DNA of 64,000 nucleotides, taken from the NCBI GenBank assembly GCA_000719695.1, contig JOHN01000003.1, forward strand, positions 139,384 through 203,383, given 5' to 3'. Below the pieces are notes generated by a model. The model did no database searches, had not been told where the DNA came from, and was given only the letters and a program-made list of their open reading frames with translations. Below, one piece after another: positions 8,480 to 17,098 of this stretch (positions are counted from its first letter, which is position 1; each line of letters begins with the position of its first letter). The stretch comes from Streptomyces sp. NRRL F-6131 (lineage in GTDB: Bacteria; Actinomycetota; Actinomycetes; Streptomycetales; Streptomycetaceae). The translations under genes were made by a program, and so were the position numbers.

Positions 8480-9400
8480 ATGACGACGACCAACTCCCGT
8501 ATCCCGGTCACCAAGGCAGTGGTCCCCGCGGCCGGTCTGGGTACCCGATTCCTGCCGGCCACCAAGGCCACTCCGAAGGAGATGCTGCCCGTCGTCGACA
8601 AGCCGGCGATCCAGTACGTCGTCGAGGAGGCCGCCTCCGCCGGGCTGTCCGACATACTGATGGTCACCGGCCGCAACAAGCGCGCCCTGGAGGACCACTT
8701 CGACCGCGCCTACGAGCTGGAGGAGCTGCTCGCCCGCAAGGGTGACCAGGACCGTCTGCGCCGGGTCCGCGAGTCCGTCGAGCTCGCCAACATGCACTAC
8801 GTCCGCCAGGGCGACCCCAAGGGCCTCGGCCACGCCGTCTCGGTCGCCGAGCAGCACGTCGCCGGCCAGCCCTTCGCCGTCCTCCTGGGCGACGACCTGA
8901 TCGACCCGCGCGACCCGCTGCTGTCCCGCATGATCGAGGTCCAGCAGGAGCTCGGCGGCTCGGTCGTCGCGCTGATGGAGGTCGACCCCTCGCAGATCCA
9001 CCTGTACGGCTGCGCCGCCGTCAAGCCGAGCGACGCCGGCGAGGACGTCTTCCAGGTGACCGACCTGGTCGAGAAGCCGGAGACCGCCGAGGCCCCGTCG
9101 AACTACGCCGTCATCGGCCGGTACGTGCTCGACCCGTCCGTCTTCGACGTGCTGCGGGAGACCCCGCCCGGCCGCGGCGGCGAGATCCAGCTCACCGACG
9201 CCCTCCGTGAGCTGACCACCCGCCCGGCCGACACCGGCGGCCAGGTCCACGGCGTGCTCTTCAAGGGCCGCCGCTACGACACCGGCGACCGCTCGGACTA
9301 CCTGCGCGCTATCGTCCGTCTCGCCTCGGAGCGCGAGGACCTCGGCCCGGACTTCCGCGCCTGGCTGCGCGAGTTCGTCGCCTCCGAGCTGCAGGACTGA
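8480..9400 (+). CDS. galU: UTP-glucose-1-phosphate uridylyltransferase
   Basis: 306 residues, normal for bacterial GalU. It makes UDP-glucose from UTP and glucose-1-phosphate, feeding galactose metabolism (galE is at 45.0 kb), trehalose and wall polysaccharides. The nucleotidyltransferase signature VPAAGLGTRFLPATKATPKE is at residues 14-33, with DKPAIQYVVEEA and GRGGEIQLTDAL further on. The ATG is preceded by TAAGGTAAACGC. It heads a run in the order galU-moeA-moaC-mogA-rimJ-sepX. Confidence 0.97.
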   Translation: MTTTNSRIPVTKAVVPAAGLGTRFLPATKATPKEMLPVVDKPAIQYVVEEAASAGLSDILMVTGRNKRALEDHFDRAYELEELLARKGDQDRLRRVRESVELANMHYVRQGDPKGLGHAVSVAEQHVAGQPFAVLLGDDLIDPRDPLLSRMIEVQQELGGSVVALMEVDPSQIHLYGCAAVKPSDAGEDVFQVTDLVEKPETAEAPSNYAVIGRYVLDPSVFDVLRETPPGRGGEIQLTDALRELTTRPADTGGQVHGVLFKGRRYDTGDRSDYLRAIVRLASEREDLGPDFRAWLREFVASELQD

Positions 9401-9426
9401 CACACCGACAGAGAGCGAGCGCGCCG

Positions 9427-10782
9427 ATGACCGGGTCCACGGAGAGCGGTACCACCCCCGCAGCCTGCTGCGACGACTCCGCGGACCCGGTCCCGGCCGC
9501 CCGCCCCGGTGCCCGTCCGGACGGTCTGTGGACCGTCGACGAGCACCTCGCGGACGTCCTGGCCACGGTCGGCCCGCTGCCCGCGATCGAGCTCCAACTG
9601 CTCGACGCGCAGGGCTGCCGACTGGCCGAGGACGTCCTCGCCGAGGGCGACCTGCCGCCGTTCGACAACAGTTCGATGGACGGCTACGCCCTGCGCACCC
9701 CCGACACCGTCGGGGCCAGTGACGCGTACCCCTCGGTGCTCACGGTGGTCGGCGACATCGCCGCCGGCGCCGACGAGCTCCCCACCGTCGGTCCCGGCCA
9801 GGCCGCCCGGATCATGACCGGCGCGCCGCTGCCGCCCGGCGCCCGCGCCGTCGCCCCGGTCGAGTGGACCGACGGCGGCACCGGCACCGGCCGCGCCGCC
9901 GACGCGATGACCGCCCCGGTCGAGGGCGAGGAGGTCCGGGTGCTGCGCCCGGTCGCCGAGGGCGCCCACATCCGCCGCCGCGGCAGCGACGTCGCCGCCG
10001 GCAGCCGGGTGCTCACCGAAGGCACCCGGCTCGGCCCCGCCCAGCTCGGCCTGCTCGCCGCGGTCGGCCGGGCCACCGTCACCGTCCGACCGCGCCCGCG
10101 GGTCGTGGTGCTCTCCACCGGCAGCGAACTGGTCCAGCCCGGTGATCCGGTCGGACCCGGACAGATCACCGACTCCAACAGCTTCACCCTCACCGCCGCC
10201 GCCCTCGACGCCGGCGCGATCGCCTACCGGGTCGGCGGCGTCCCCGACGACGCCGCCCGGCTGCGCGCCGTGCTGGAGGACCAGCTCGGCCGGGCCGACC
10301 TGATCGTCACCAGCGGAGGCGTCAGCGTCGGCGCGTACGACGTGGTCAAGGAGGTCTTCGCCGAGTACGGCGGGGTGGACTTCCGCCGGCTGCGGATGCA
10401 GCCCGGCAAGCCGCAGGGCTTCGGCCGGATCGGCCCCGGGGCCGGCGTGCCGCTGATGGCGCTGCCCGGCAACCCGGTCAGCGCGTACATCTCCTTCGAA
10501 CTGTTCGTCCGCCCGGTGATCCGCGCGATGCTCGGCGCCGAGGACGTCCACCGCCCGGTGGTCCGGGCGCTCTGCCCGGTGGCGCTGCGCTCGCCCGCCG
10601 GTCGCCGGCAGTTCCTGCGCGGCCGGTACGCGGCGGCGGACGGCCTGGTCGAGCCGGTCGGCGGGGCCGAGTCGCACCTGGTCGGCGCGCTGGCCCGGGC
10701 CGACTGTCTGATCACCGTGCCGGAGGACGTCACGGAGCTGCCCGCGGGCAGCGAGGTCGACGTGGTGCTGCTCGGCGGCTGA
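9427..10782 (+). CDS. moeA: Molybdopterin molybdotransferase MoeA / gephyrin-like Glp
   Basis: 451 residues, the usual MoeA length. It should insert molybdate into adenylylated molybdopterin, the last step of Moco synthesis. Domain signatures: the N-terminal SSMDGYALR loop, the MogA-like domain with TSGGVSVGAYDVVKE, and LPGNPVSAYISFELF before the C-terminal domain IV. The start is ATG 9427 with GAGCGAG upstream. It lies 26 bp after galU and upstream of moaC, mogA and a SepX/GlpR-type gene. In corynebacteria a MoeA homologue in this exact neighbourhood (Glp) is a cell-division protein with membrane receptor GlpR, so this copy may be bifunctional or a division protein rather than, or besides, a Moco enzyme. 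Confidence 0.93.
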   Translation: MTGSTESGTTPAACCDDSADPVPAARPGARPDGLWTVDEHLADVLATVGPLPAIELQLLDAQGCRLAEDVLAEGDLPPFDNSSMDGYALRTPDTVGASDAYPSVLTVVGDIAAGADELPTVGPGQAARIMTGAPLPPGARAVAPVEWTDGGTGTGRAADAMTAPVEGEEVRVLRPVAEGAHIRRRGSDVAAGSRVLTEGTRLGPAQLGLLAAVGRATVTVRPRPRVVVLSTGSELVQPGDPVGPGQITDSNSFTLTAAALDAGAIAYRVGGVPDDAARLRAVLEDQLGRADLIVTSGGVSVGAYDVVKEVFAEYGGVDFRRLRMQPGKPQGFGRIGPGAGVPLMALPGNPVSAYISFELFVRPVIRAMLGAEDVHRPVVRALCPVALRSPAGRRQFLRGRYAAADGLVEPVGGAESHLVGALARADCLITVPEDVTELPAGSEVDVVLLGG

Positions 10783-10921
10783 GCACCGGCCCGCCGGCCC
10801 CCCGGGCGCCGAACTCCCCGCCGCGGCGGGCCGTCTCACCGGGGCGGCCCGTCCCACGCCCCGGCCGGACCGGGGGGTACGGTAGCGCGGTATTCGACCT
10901 GCGCGCCCCCTGGAGCCACCC

Positions 10922-11422
10922 GTGACCGCCTCACCCCCCGGCGACCGCCTCACCCATGTCGACGAGCAGGGCGCGGCCCGGATGGTCGACGTCTCCGAGA
11001 AGGCCGTGACCGCCCGGACCGCCGTCGCGGCCGGCCGGGTCCGGGTGGCCCCGCGGGTGGTCGAGCTGCTGCGCGGCGCGGGGGTGCCCAAGGGCGACGC
11101 GCTGGCCGTGGCCCGGATCGCCGGGATCATGGGCGCCAAGAAGACCCCCGAGCTGATCCCGCTCTGCCACCCGATCGCCGTCTCCGGCGTCAAGGTCGAG
11201 CTGACCGTGGCCGACGACGCGGTGGAGATCACCGCCACCGTCCGGACCGCCGACCGGACCGGCGTCGAGATGGAGGCGCTGACCGCCGTCGCGGTGGCCG
11301 GGCTCACCGTGATCGACATGGTCAAGGCCGTCGACAAGGGCGCCGCCATCGAGTCCGTCCGGGTGCTCACCAAGACCGGCGGCAAGAGCGGCGACTGGAC
11401 CGCCCCGGAGGGGGACGCATGA
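10922..11422 (+). CDS. moaC: Cyclic pyranopterin monophosphate synthase MoaC
   Basis: 166 residues. It should convert the MoaA product to cyclic pyranopterin monophosphate, the first committed Moco intermediate. Family motifs are intact: MVDVSEK near residue 21, [13 protein letters not shown] (catalytic Lys and His region) and [16 protein letters not shown] 10922 has GGAG six bases upstream. The stop overlaps the next start (ATGA), so moaC and mogA are translationally coupled. A 139-bp gap separates it from moeA, with a possible TACGGT -10 box near 10878. Confidence 0.95.
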   Translation: MTASPPGDRLTHVDEQGAARMVDVSEKAVTARTAVAAGRVRVAPRVVELLRGAGVPKGDALAVARIAGIMGAKKTPELIPLCHPIAVSGVKVELTVADDAVEITATVRTADRTGVEMEALTAVAVAGLTVIDMVKAVDKGAAIESVRVLTKTGGKSGDWTAPEGDA

Positions 11423-11922
11423 GGGCCCTCGCCGTCACCGTCTCCAACCGCGCCTCCGCCGGCGTCTACGCCGACAAGGGTGGCCCGCAGCTGGTCGAGG
11501 GCCTGCGGGCGATGGGCTTCACCGCCGACGGGCCCCGGGTGGTCCCGGACGGCGAGCCGGTCGAGGCGGTGCTGCGGGAGGCCGTGGCGGCCGGCTACGA
11601 CGTGGTGCTGACCACCGGCGGCACCGGCATCTCGCCGACCGACCGCACCCCCGAGATGACCGCCCGGGTCCTCGACCGCGAGATCCCGGGCATTCCCGAG
11701 GCGATCCGGGCGTACGGCCGGGACAAGGTCCCCACCGCCGCGCTCTCCCGGGGGCTGGCCGGCGTCGCCGGACGTACCCTGGTCGTCAACCTGCCGGGCT
11801 CGACCGGTGGCGTCCGGGACGGCCTGGCCGTCCTGGCCCCGCTGCTCGCCCACGCCGTCGACCAGCTCGGCGGCGGGGACCACCCCCGGCCCGACGCACC
11901 AGCTTCCGGGAGCGCGCCCTGA
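11419..11922 (+). CDS. mogA: Molybdopterin adenylyltransferase MogA/MoaB type
   Basis: 167 residues of a single MoCF-binding domain. It adenylylates molybdopterin before MoeA inserts molybdenum. The signature [15 protein letters not shown] and the [15 protein letters not shown] segment are both present. The ATG overlaps the moaC stop by four bases. The stop codon is itself overlapped by the presumed CTG start of the acetyltransferase, so the three genes form one tightly packed unit. Confidence 0.95.
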   Translation: MRALAVTVSNRASAGVYADKGGPQLVEGLRAMGFTADGPRVVPDGEPVEAVLREAVAAGYDVVLTTGGTGISPTDRTPEMTARVLDREIPGIPEAIRAYGRDKVPTAALSRGLAGVAGRTLVVNLPGSTGGVRDGLAVLAPLLAHAVDQLGGGDHPRPDAPASGSAP

Positions 11923-12545
11923 ACGCCGGCTGGCCGGTAGAACTCCACGAGGGGGACGTCGTCCTGCGCCCGATCAGGGCCCGCGACCAGCGCGAGTGGC
12001 AGGAGGTCAGCCGCCGCAACCGGGACTGGCTGCGGCGCTGGGAGGCCACCGTGCCGCCCGGCCCGGCCGGTCTGGCGGCGGGCCCGCGCCCGACCTACCG
12101 GCAGATGGTCCGCTATCTGCGCGGCGAGGCCTCGGCCGGCCGGATGCTGCCCTTCGTGGTGCTGTACCGGGGTCGGCTGGTGGGGCAGTTGACCGTCGGC
12201 GGGATCACCTGGGGGTCGATGTGCTCGGCCAACGTCGGGTACTGGATCGACGAGGCGGTGGCCGGGCGGGGCATCATGCCGACCGCCGTGGCGCTCTCGG
12301 TGGACCACTGTTTCCGCACCCTCGGCCTGCACCGGATCGAGGTGTGCATCCGGCCGGAGAACAGCCCGAGCCGGCGCGTGGTGGAAAAGCTCGGCTTCCG
12401 CTCGGAGGGAATGCGCCCGCGCTATCTGCACATCGACGGCGACTGGCGGGACCACCTGGTGTTCGCGCTCACCGCCGAGGAGGTTCCGGAAGGGATGCTG
12501 GACCGCTGGCGTTCCCTCAGCTCGGGCCGTCGTCCGAGGAATTGA
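11919..12545 (+). CDS. rimJ: GNAT acetyltransferase, RimJ/RimL type, with probable CTG start
   Basis: The frame encodes a complete GNAT domain of the ribosomal-protein N-acetyltransferase type: ELHEGDVVLRPIRARDQREW (strand 1), then VGYWIDEAVAGRGIMPTAV (acetyl-CoA loop, Q/RxxGxG variant) and HRIEVCIRPENSPSRRVVEK near the end. No in-frame ATG, GTG or TTG exists before GTG 12051, which would remove the first strand and helix. CTG 11919 gives 208 residues, overlaps the mogA stop (CTGA) and has GGGAG six bases upstream, so I choose it. In mycobacteria rimJ occupies the same place after moeA. The target N-terminus is unknown. A frameshift in the assembly is the alternative explanation. Confidence 0.8.
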   Translation: MNAGWPVELHEGDVVLRPIRARDQREWQEVSRRNRDWLRRWEATVPPGPAGLAAGPRPTYRQMVRYLRGEASAGRMLPFVVLYRGRLVGQLTVGGITWGSMCSANVGYWIDEAVAGRGIMPTAVALSVDHCFRTLGLHRIEVCIRPENSPSRRVVEKLGFRSEGMRPRYLHIDGDWRDHLVFALTAEEVPEGMLDRWRSLSSGRRPRN

Positions 12546-12695
12546 ATGCATGTTCGAATAAAATATCGATCTGGCATCGGCGCGACGACGGACGGGCACA
12601 AATACCAGCAAAATAGTCGGAGAATCAGCTTGATCACACGACACGCCGTGCCAAATTGCTACCGGCCCTTCCTCCACGCCCGTACGGTGTGAATC

Positions 12696-13736
12696 GTGAG
12701 CAGTAGCGGCCTTATCTACGCCGTCATCGTAGGGGCCTGGGCCGCCTATCTGGTGCCGATGTGGCTCCGCAGGCAGGACGAGCTCAACGAGGCGCGCCCG
12801 ACGGAACGCTTCAGCACCGCCATCCGCCTGCTGGCCGGGCGTTCGGCGCTGGAGCGGCGGGCGTCCCGGGCCCTGGGCGACGAACCGCGTGACGACGAGC
12901 AGAGCAACGACGGCCCCCCCGAGCGGGACGCGGCCGTCCCCGGCGACCCCACGGACGCCCCCGAGGAGCGCGCGGGCGCCCCCGCGGCCCCCCGGCCGGT
13001 CGACCGTGACCGGGCCGAGTCGCGGCCGGACCCCCGGGGCGGCGCCGAGCGCCGGGCCCGGCTGCTGGCGCGCCGGCGCCGGATGGTCACCGTCCTGTTC
13101 CTGGCCTTCGCGCTCGGCGCGGTGGTCGCGGCGGTGGCCGGGCTGGCCTTCCTCTGGGTCCCCGCCGTCCCGGCCGCCCTGCTGACCCTCTACATCGGGC
13201 ACCTGCGGCGCCTGGAGCGCCAGCGGTACGCGGTGAAGCTGGACCGGACCCGCGCGGCCCAGGCGGCCGAGCGGCTGCGCAAGCGCGAGCAGCAGCGGGC
13301 CGAGGCCGACCGTGCGGCCGCCGCCCCCGTGCCCGCCCCGGCGGCGCCGGCCACCGGGCCGGAGACCGGCGGCCCGGTCACCGGCCGCGGGCGTTCGCAC
13401 CTGCGGCTCGCCACCGAGGCCGACGCGGCCTGGGCGGCGTCCACCGGGGGAGGCGCCTCGGCCTCGGCCGTGGCGGAGGCGACCGAGCACGAGGAGTGGG
13501 TCGACGGCATGCGGGAGCGCGGTGCGGCCGGCCCGGACTCCTGGGAGCCGGTGCCCGTCCCGCTGCCGACGTACGTGACCGCGCCGGTGGCCCCCCGGGT
13601 CAACCGCGGCCTCGACCTGTCGGCGCCGGGCACCTGGACCGCCGGCCGTCCGGTCGAGTCCCGGAACACCCCGCTGTTCGACCAGTACGCCGAGCCGGCC
13701 GCTCCGGAACCCCGGCCGCGCGCCGCCAACGAGTAG
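12696..13736 (+). CDS. sepX: Divisome membrane protein, SepX/GlpR family
   Basis: 346 residues: an N-terminal membrane helix (LIYAVIVGAWAAYLVPMWL), then WLRRQDELNEARPTERFSTA, a charged disordered linker, two adjacent helices near residues 129-170 (TVLFLAFALGAVVAAVAGLAF and WVPAVPAALLTLYIGHL), a basic coiled-coil (RRLERQRYAVKLDRTRAAQAA) and a long disordered C-terminus ending in FDQYAEPAAPE. This architecture and its place after galU-moeA-rimJ match the actinobacterial family containing Corynebacterium GlpR (receptor of the MoeA-like Glp) and, as I recall, Streptomyces SepX, needed for septation and sporulation. GTG 12696 is used. A TACGGT box 7 nt upstream suggests leaderless transcription. 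Confidence 0.8.
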   Translation: MSSSGLIYAVIVGAWAAYLVPMWLRRQDELNEARPTERFSTAIRLLAGRSALERRASRALGDEPRDDEQSNDGPPERDAAVPGDPTDAPEERAGAPAAPRPVDRDRAESRPDPRGGAERRARLLARRRRMVTVLFLAFALGAVVAAVAGLAFLWVPAVPAALLTLYIGHLRRLERQRYAVKLDRTRAAQAAERLRKREQQRAEADRAAAAPVPAPAAPATGPETGGPVTGRGRSHLRLATEADAAWAASTGGGASASAVAEATEHEEWVDGMRERGAAGPDSWEPVPVPLPTYVTAPVAPRVNRGLDLSAPGTWTAGRPVESRNTPLFDQYAEPAAPEPRPRAANE

Positions 13737-13753
13737 CCGCGCCCACCCGCTCC

Positions 13754-13775
13754 GAGGCCCCCTCCCGGGGGCCTC
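13754..13775 (+). terminator. Terminator after sepX
   Basis: GAGGCCCCC/GGGGGCCTC hairpin with a 4-base loop (TCCC), 17 bp after the sepX stop. Confidence 0.75.
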
Positions 13776-13859
13776 TTCGCGTTCCGGCTCCGGCCCGGGG
13801 CCCTCACCAGGGGGGTGGTCACGGACCCCCTCCGAAAGGTGCTAGAGTTTCTTCTCGTT

Positions 13860-13935
<76 letters not shown>

Positions 13936-13940
13936 CAATG

Positions 13941-13976
13941 AAAGTCCCGCCCGATCGGTTGATCGGGCGGGACTTT
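13941..13976 (+). terminator. Terminator after tRNA-Ala
   Basis: Perfect 16-bp stem AAAGTCCCGCCCGATC / GATCGGGCGGGACTTT with a 4-base loop, starting 8 bp after the tRNA. It could work in both directions. Confidence 0.9.
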
Positions 13977-14064
13977 CGCGTTGTGGGGGTGCGTCGGCCG
14001 ACGGGGGGTCAGCCGGGGTGTGCGGGTCGCGCTTCGGCGGGGTGTGGTGCGCGTCACGCGCGGA

Positions 14065-14499
14065 TCACTCGCGGACCACGATCACCGTGCAGGGGGCGTG
14101 GTCGACGCAGTGGAGGGCCACCGTGCCGAGCGGGGCGCCGGGCGGTGCGGAGCGGCCGCGGGAGCCGACGACCAGGGCGGTGGCTCCCGCCGCGACGGCC
14201 ACCAGGGCGGGGCCGGGCCGGCCGGCCGGGAGCCGGCGGCGGACGGCGGTGCCGGGGGAGAGTGCGGCGGCCAGGCACTCGTCCAGGACGGCGGCGGCCC
14301 GGCCCTCGGGTTCGAAGCCGTCGAGCGGGGGCGGGACGAGGCCGTCGCGGCCGAGCAGGGCGGGGAACTCCCAGACGGTCACCGCCTCCAGCGGGCCCCC
14401 GGTGACGGCGGAGAGGCGGGCGGCCCAGCGGAGGGCTTCGCGGGAGAGTGGAGAGCCGTCCACCCCGACCACGATCCTGCCGTCCGGTCGCGCGGGCAC
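14065..14499 (-). CDS. Universal stress protein (UspA family, single domain)
   Basis: 144 residues forming one Usp domain. It begins with GRIVVGVDGSPLSREALRWA and ends with the ATP-binding signature G2xG9xG(S/T) in VVGSRGRSAPPGAPLGT, followed by VDHAPCTVIVVRE. These proteins bind ATP and act in stress or dormancy responses; the partner here is unknown. The gene is alone on its strand, and the next minus-strand gene ends 103 bp upstream. Confidence 0.9.
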   Translation of the reverse strand: MPARPDGRIVVGVDGSPLSREALRWAARLSAVTGGPLEAVTVWEFPALLGRDGLVPPPLDGFEPEGRAAAVLDECLAAALSPGTAVRRRLPAGRPGPALVAVAAGATALVVGSRGRSAPPGAPLGTVALHCVDHAPCTVIVVRE

Positions 14500-14505
14500 A
14501 CCACG

Positions 14506-14511
14506 AGCCTA
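14506..14511 (-). promoter_or_regulatory. Probable leaderless -10 box of the Usp gene
   Basis: TAGGCT on the minus strand ends six bases before the GTG at 14499, and no ribosome-binding site is present, the usual layout of a leaderless actinobacterial transcript. Confidence 0.45.
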
Positions 14512-14602
14512 GGCCTCCCTCCCGGAGCACGCACCGGACGGCGGGAGGGAACGGCCGAGGGCCGGCCGGAGGTGCTCCGGGCCGGCCCTCGGGGCGGACG
14601 GG

Positions 14603-15475
14603 TCAGGACTGGCCGGAGCCCGCGTAGGGGCCCGGCTGCGGGGCGCCGGACTGCGGCGGCACCGAGCCGTAGCGGGCCGGCCGCCGGCCGCGGGGGTGGC
14701 GGGTGAGGGTGTACCCCGCGACACCCGCCAGGGCGGCCAGCACGCCGCCGACCAGGGTCCAGAACCAGCGGCTGTTCCAGCCGGAGAACCAGCCGGTGTA
14801 CCAGTGCTCCTCGGGCTCGTCCGGGGCCGCCGCGGTGGCGGTCGCGGCGCCGCCGCCGGCCGGCGGGACCAGCGGGGCCTTGAGCTCGCCGCCCTCCGGC
14901 TGGGCGTCGTCCTCGTCGCCCTTGGCGGTCACCCGCAGCTGCACGGAGGCGGGCAGGCCCAGGTCGGGCTGCGGGACGTCGGCGACCGAGAGCCGGACGT
15001 AGTAGGTGCCCGGCAGCGGGTCGCCGGACCACGGCTCGGCCCAGGAGCGGACCTCGCGCAGCGTGCAGCTGAGCGACAGCGAGCCGGTCTCCTTCGCGGC
15101 GGTCGCGTTCTGGGTGCCGTCGGTGCAGGACTGGCGGCGGCGCAGCCCGTCGAACACCTCGACGCTCCAGGTCTGCGGGTCGTGCCGGTCGGCGGACGGG
15201 GCCAGGGCGACCGTGAGGTCCACCTTGGCGGTCCGGCCCTCGGCGGCGCCGAACGCCCAGTACAGGTAGTCGCCGGTGGAGACGTTCACCTGGGCGTCCT
15301 GGCCGGGCGCCAGGTTGACGGCGGTCAGGAAGGAGGTGCCGGCCTTGTTGGCCGGGGCCGGGGTGCCGCTCGCGCTCGGCGAGGGCGAGGCGGCCGAGGC
15401 GGCGGGGGCCGCGAGGAGGAGCGCCGGGAGCGCGGCCAGGGCGGCCGCGGCGGTGCGGAGGAAGGTCGTACGCAT
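14603..15475 (-). CDS. Exported membrane-anchored protein of unknown function, partner of the VWA protein
   Basis: 290 residues from ATG 15475. A signal peptide (residues 1-30, ending AAPAASAAS) is followed by a Ser/Pro linker, an extracytoplasmic beta-rich domain with an even set of cysteines (RRRQSCTDGTQN and LSLSCTLREV), a low-complexity stretch and one C-terminal membrane helix (FWTLVGGVLAALAGVAGYTL), then a basic, Pro-rich cytoplasmic tail. The start lies 2 nt after the stop of the VWA gene, so the two are an operon and probably work together at the cell surface. The pattern of long linker plus single anchor is shared by both. I do not recognise a named family. Confidence 0.8.
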   Translation of the reverse strand: MRTTFLRTAAAALAALPALLLAAPAASAASPSPSASGTPAPANKAGTSFLTAVNLAPGQDAQVNVSTGDYLYWAFGAAEGRTAKVDLTVALAPSADRHDPQTWSVEVFDGLRRRQSCTDGTQNATAAKETGSLSLSCTLREVRSWAEPWSGDPLPGTYYVRLSVADVPQPDLGLPASVQLRVTAKGDEDDAQPEGGELKAPLVPPAGGGAATATAAAPDEPEEHWYTGWFSGWNSRWFWTLVGGVLAALAGVAGYTLTRHPRGRRPARYGSVPPQSGAPQPGPYAGSGQS

Positions 15476-15477
15476 GG

Positions 15478-16794
15478 TCAGTTCTCCTGCCAGACAGCGA
15501 TCCGCCAGCGCGCGATCCAGCCGAACAGCAGGCCGGTCAGCAGGCCCGCCAGGGTGAGCACGAGCAGCAGGATCCAGCCGCGGCCCAGGCCCATCGCCGG
15601 GCCGTCCGGCGCGGGGGAGGCGGCGGTCAGGTCGACCGTCAGCTCCAGCGGCAGACCGGGGTCGGCCGCGGCGCCGGCCTGGGGGGCCAGCGAGTTGGAG
15701 ACGACCAGGCAGACCTGGGTCTCCGGCTTGCCGCTCGGCGAGGCGGACGCGGTCGCGGTGGCGTAGCCCTTGGAGGCGTCGGCCGACCAGCGCAGGCCGG
15801 TGGAGACGACGTCGGTGCGGCCGCTGCCGGCGTCGGTGCCGCGGACCAGCTCCTGACCGGTGGTGCTGGTGGCCTGGAGCAGGACGCCGTAGTCGCGGGC
15901 CACCGGGCGGTCCAGGGCGACGCTGACGGAGGCGCGCAGCTCCTGGCCGGCCTTGACCGGGACGCGGTAGACGCGGTGCTCGGAGAACTTCTCCCGGTCG
16001 CTGTAGACGCCGGGGGCGAGGACCGGGGCGGACTCGCACCTGTCGGTGCCGGCGGTCTTGACCGGAGTGACCGTGTAGGTGTCGTTGGAGCGGTCGACCA
16101 GCTGCTTCACCTTCTCGGTGAGCTGCTCCTGGGTGCGCACGTCGGTGTAGGTGCCGCCGGTGGCGTTCGCGATGCAGAGCAGCTGCTGGCGGGTCTTGTC
16201 GTCGTGGGCCAGGCCCAGGGTGTCGACCACCAGATGGATGCCCTGGGAGGCGAGTTCGCGGGCGACGTCGCAGGGGTCCGGCGGGGCGCAGGAGTCCTCG
16301 CCGTCGGTGATCAGCACCACCCGGCGGGTGGTCTCGCCCTTGCCGAGGTCCTGGGCGGCGCCGCGCAGGGCCAGACCGATCGGGGTCCAACCGGTCGGGC
16401 GCAGGGTCGCGACGGCGGTCTTGGCCTCGGTCTTGTTGGTCCTCCCGACCGGGAAGAGCTGCTTGGTGTCCAGGCAGCCCTGGGCCTTGTCGTCGCCGGG
16501 GTAGTTGGCGCCCAGCGTGCGGATGCCGAACTCGGTCTCCGTCGGCAGGGCGTCGATGACGTCGTTCAGGGACTGCTGGGCCACCGCGATGCGGGTCTTG
16601 CCCTGGATGTCGGCGGCCCGCATGGAGCCGCTGACGTCCAGCACGAGGTCGACCCGGGGGGCCTCCTTGCCGGCTGCGCCGGCTGATGGTTCGTCGGCAT
16701 GGGCGGGCAGGCCGCTGAGCAGCGCACCGCCCGTTATCGCCAGGGCGGCCAGCAGGCTGCCGAGCCTGGCCTTCGGTCGTCGTCCGGTATTCAC
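15478..16794 (-). CDS. Exported VWA-domain protein, membrane-anchored
   Basis: 438 residues. A signal peptide (about 1-33, SGLPAHADE) precedes a von Willebrand A domain at about 45-235 with an intact MIDAS: DVSGS (DxSxS), the Thr in TGWTPIG and the Asp in ITDGEDS. An extracytoplasmic beta domain (about 250-390) and one C-terminal helix (WILLLVLTLAGLLTGLLFGWIA) follow, with a short basic tail ending WQEN. VWA domains bind ligands through a metal ion; the ligand is unknown. It is first gene of a two-gene operon with the 14603-15475 protein and divergent from the SEDS gene, so a wall-related role is possible but unproven. Confidence 0.88.
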   Translation of the reverse strand: MNTGRRPKARLGSLLAALAITGGALLSGLPAHADEPSAGAAGKEAPRVDLVLDVSGSMRAADIQGKTRIAVAQQSLNDVIDALPTETEFGIRTLGANYPGDDKAQGCLDTKQLFPVGRTNKTEAKTAVATLRPTGWTPIGLALRGAAQDLGKGETTRRVVLITDGEDSCAPPDPCDVARELASQGIHLVVDTLGLAHDDKTRQQLLCIANATGGTYTDVRTQEQLTEKVKQLVDRSNDTYTVTPVKTAGTDRCESAPVLAPGVYSDREKFSEHRVYRVPVKAGQELRASVSVALDRPVARDYGVLLQATSTTGQELVRGTDAGSGRTDVVSTGLRWSADASKGYATATASASPSGKPETQVCLVVSNSLAPQAGAAADPGLPLELTVDLTAASPAPDGPAMGLGRGWILLLVLTLAGLLTGLLFGWIARWRIAVWQEN

Positions 16795-17098
16795 CCGCCG
16801 ATCCTAGGGATCATCAGTTCGCCGTGGCCAACGGGTGACGGTGCGCGGACGGACGGACTCCGGCGCGAACTCCCGGACGCCGGTGGGGGATCGCCGCGGT
16901 GGCGCTCCGGGGTGCGCCCGGCGCGGGCGGCCCGGCGGGGCGGGCGGGCCCGGTGGTCGGGTGGGGCGGGACACACCGGGTGAATGGGACGATACCCGTG
17001 GACAGTGCTCGTTAGGGTGACGAAGGGGACGGGAGTGCCGCCCGTCCGTCCCGGTCGTCACCCGGCGGCGCCCGCAGCCCCGACTCCCAGGACGGTCC
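16795..17098. promoter_or_regulatory. Divergent promoter region, VWA operon / SEDS-PBP operon
   Basis: 304 bp without a supportable gene. On the minus strand a TAGGAT box at 16801-16806 ends six bases before the VWA GTG start, with TTGGCC about 19 bp further upstream, so the VWA operon is probably leaderless. On the plus strand TAGGGT near 17013 is a possible -10 for the SEDS gene. The rest is GC-rich with no obvious repeat. Confidence 0.45.

Noticed and set aside
12051..12545. GTG 12051 as the start of the acetyltransferase
   Set aside because: It would delete the first strand and helix of the GNAT fold, which are clearly encoded upstream.
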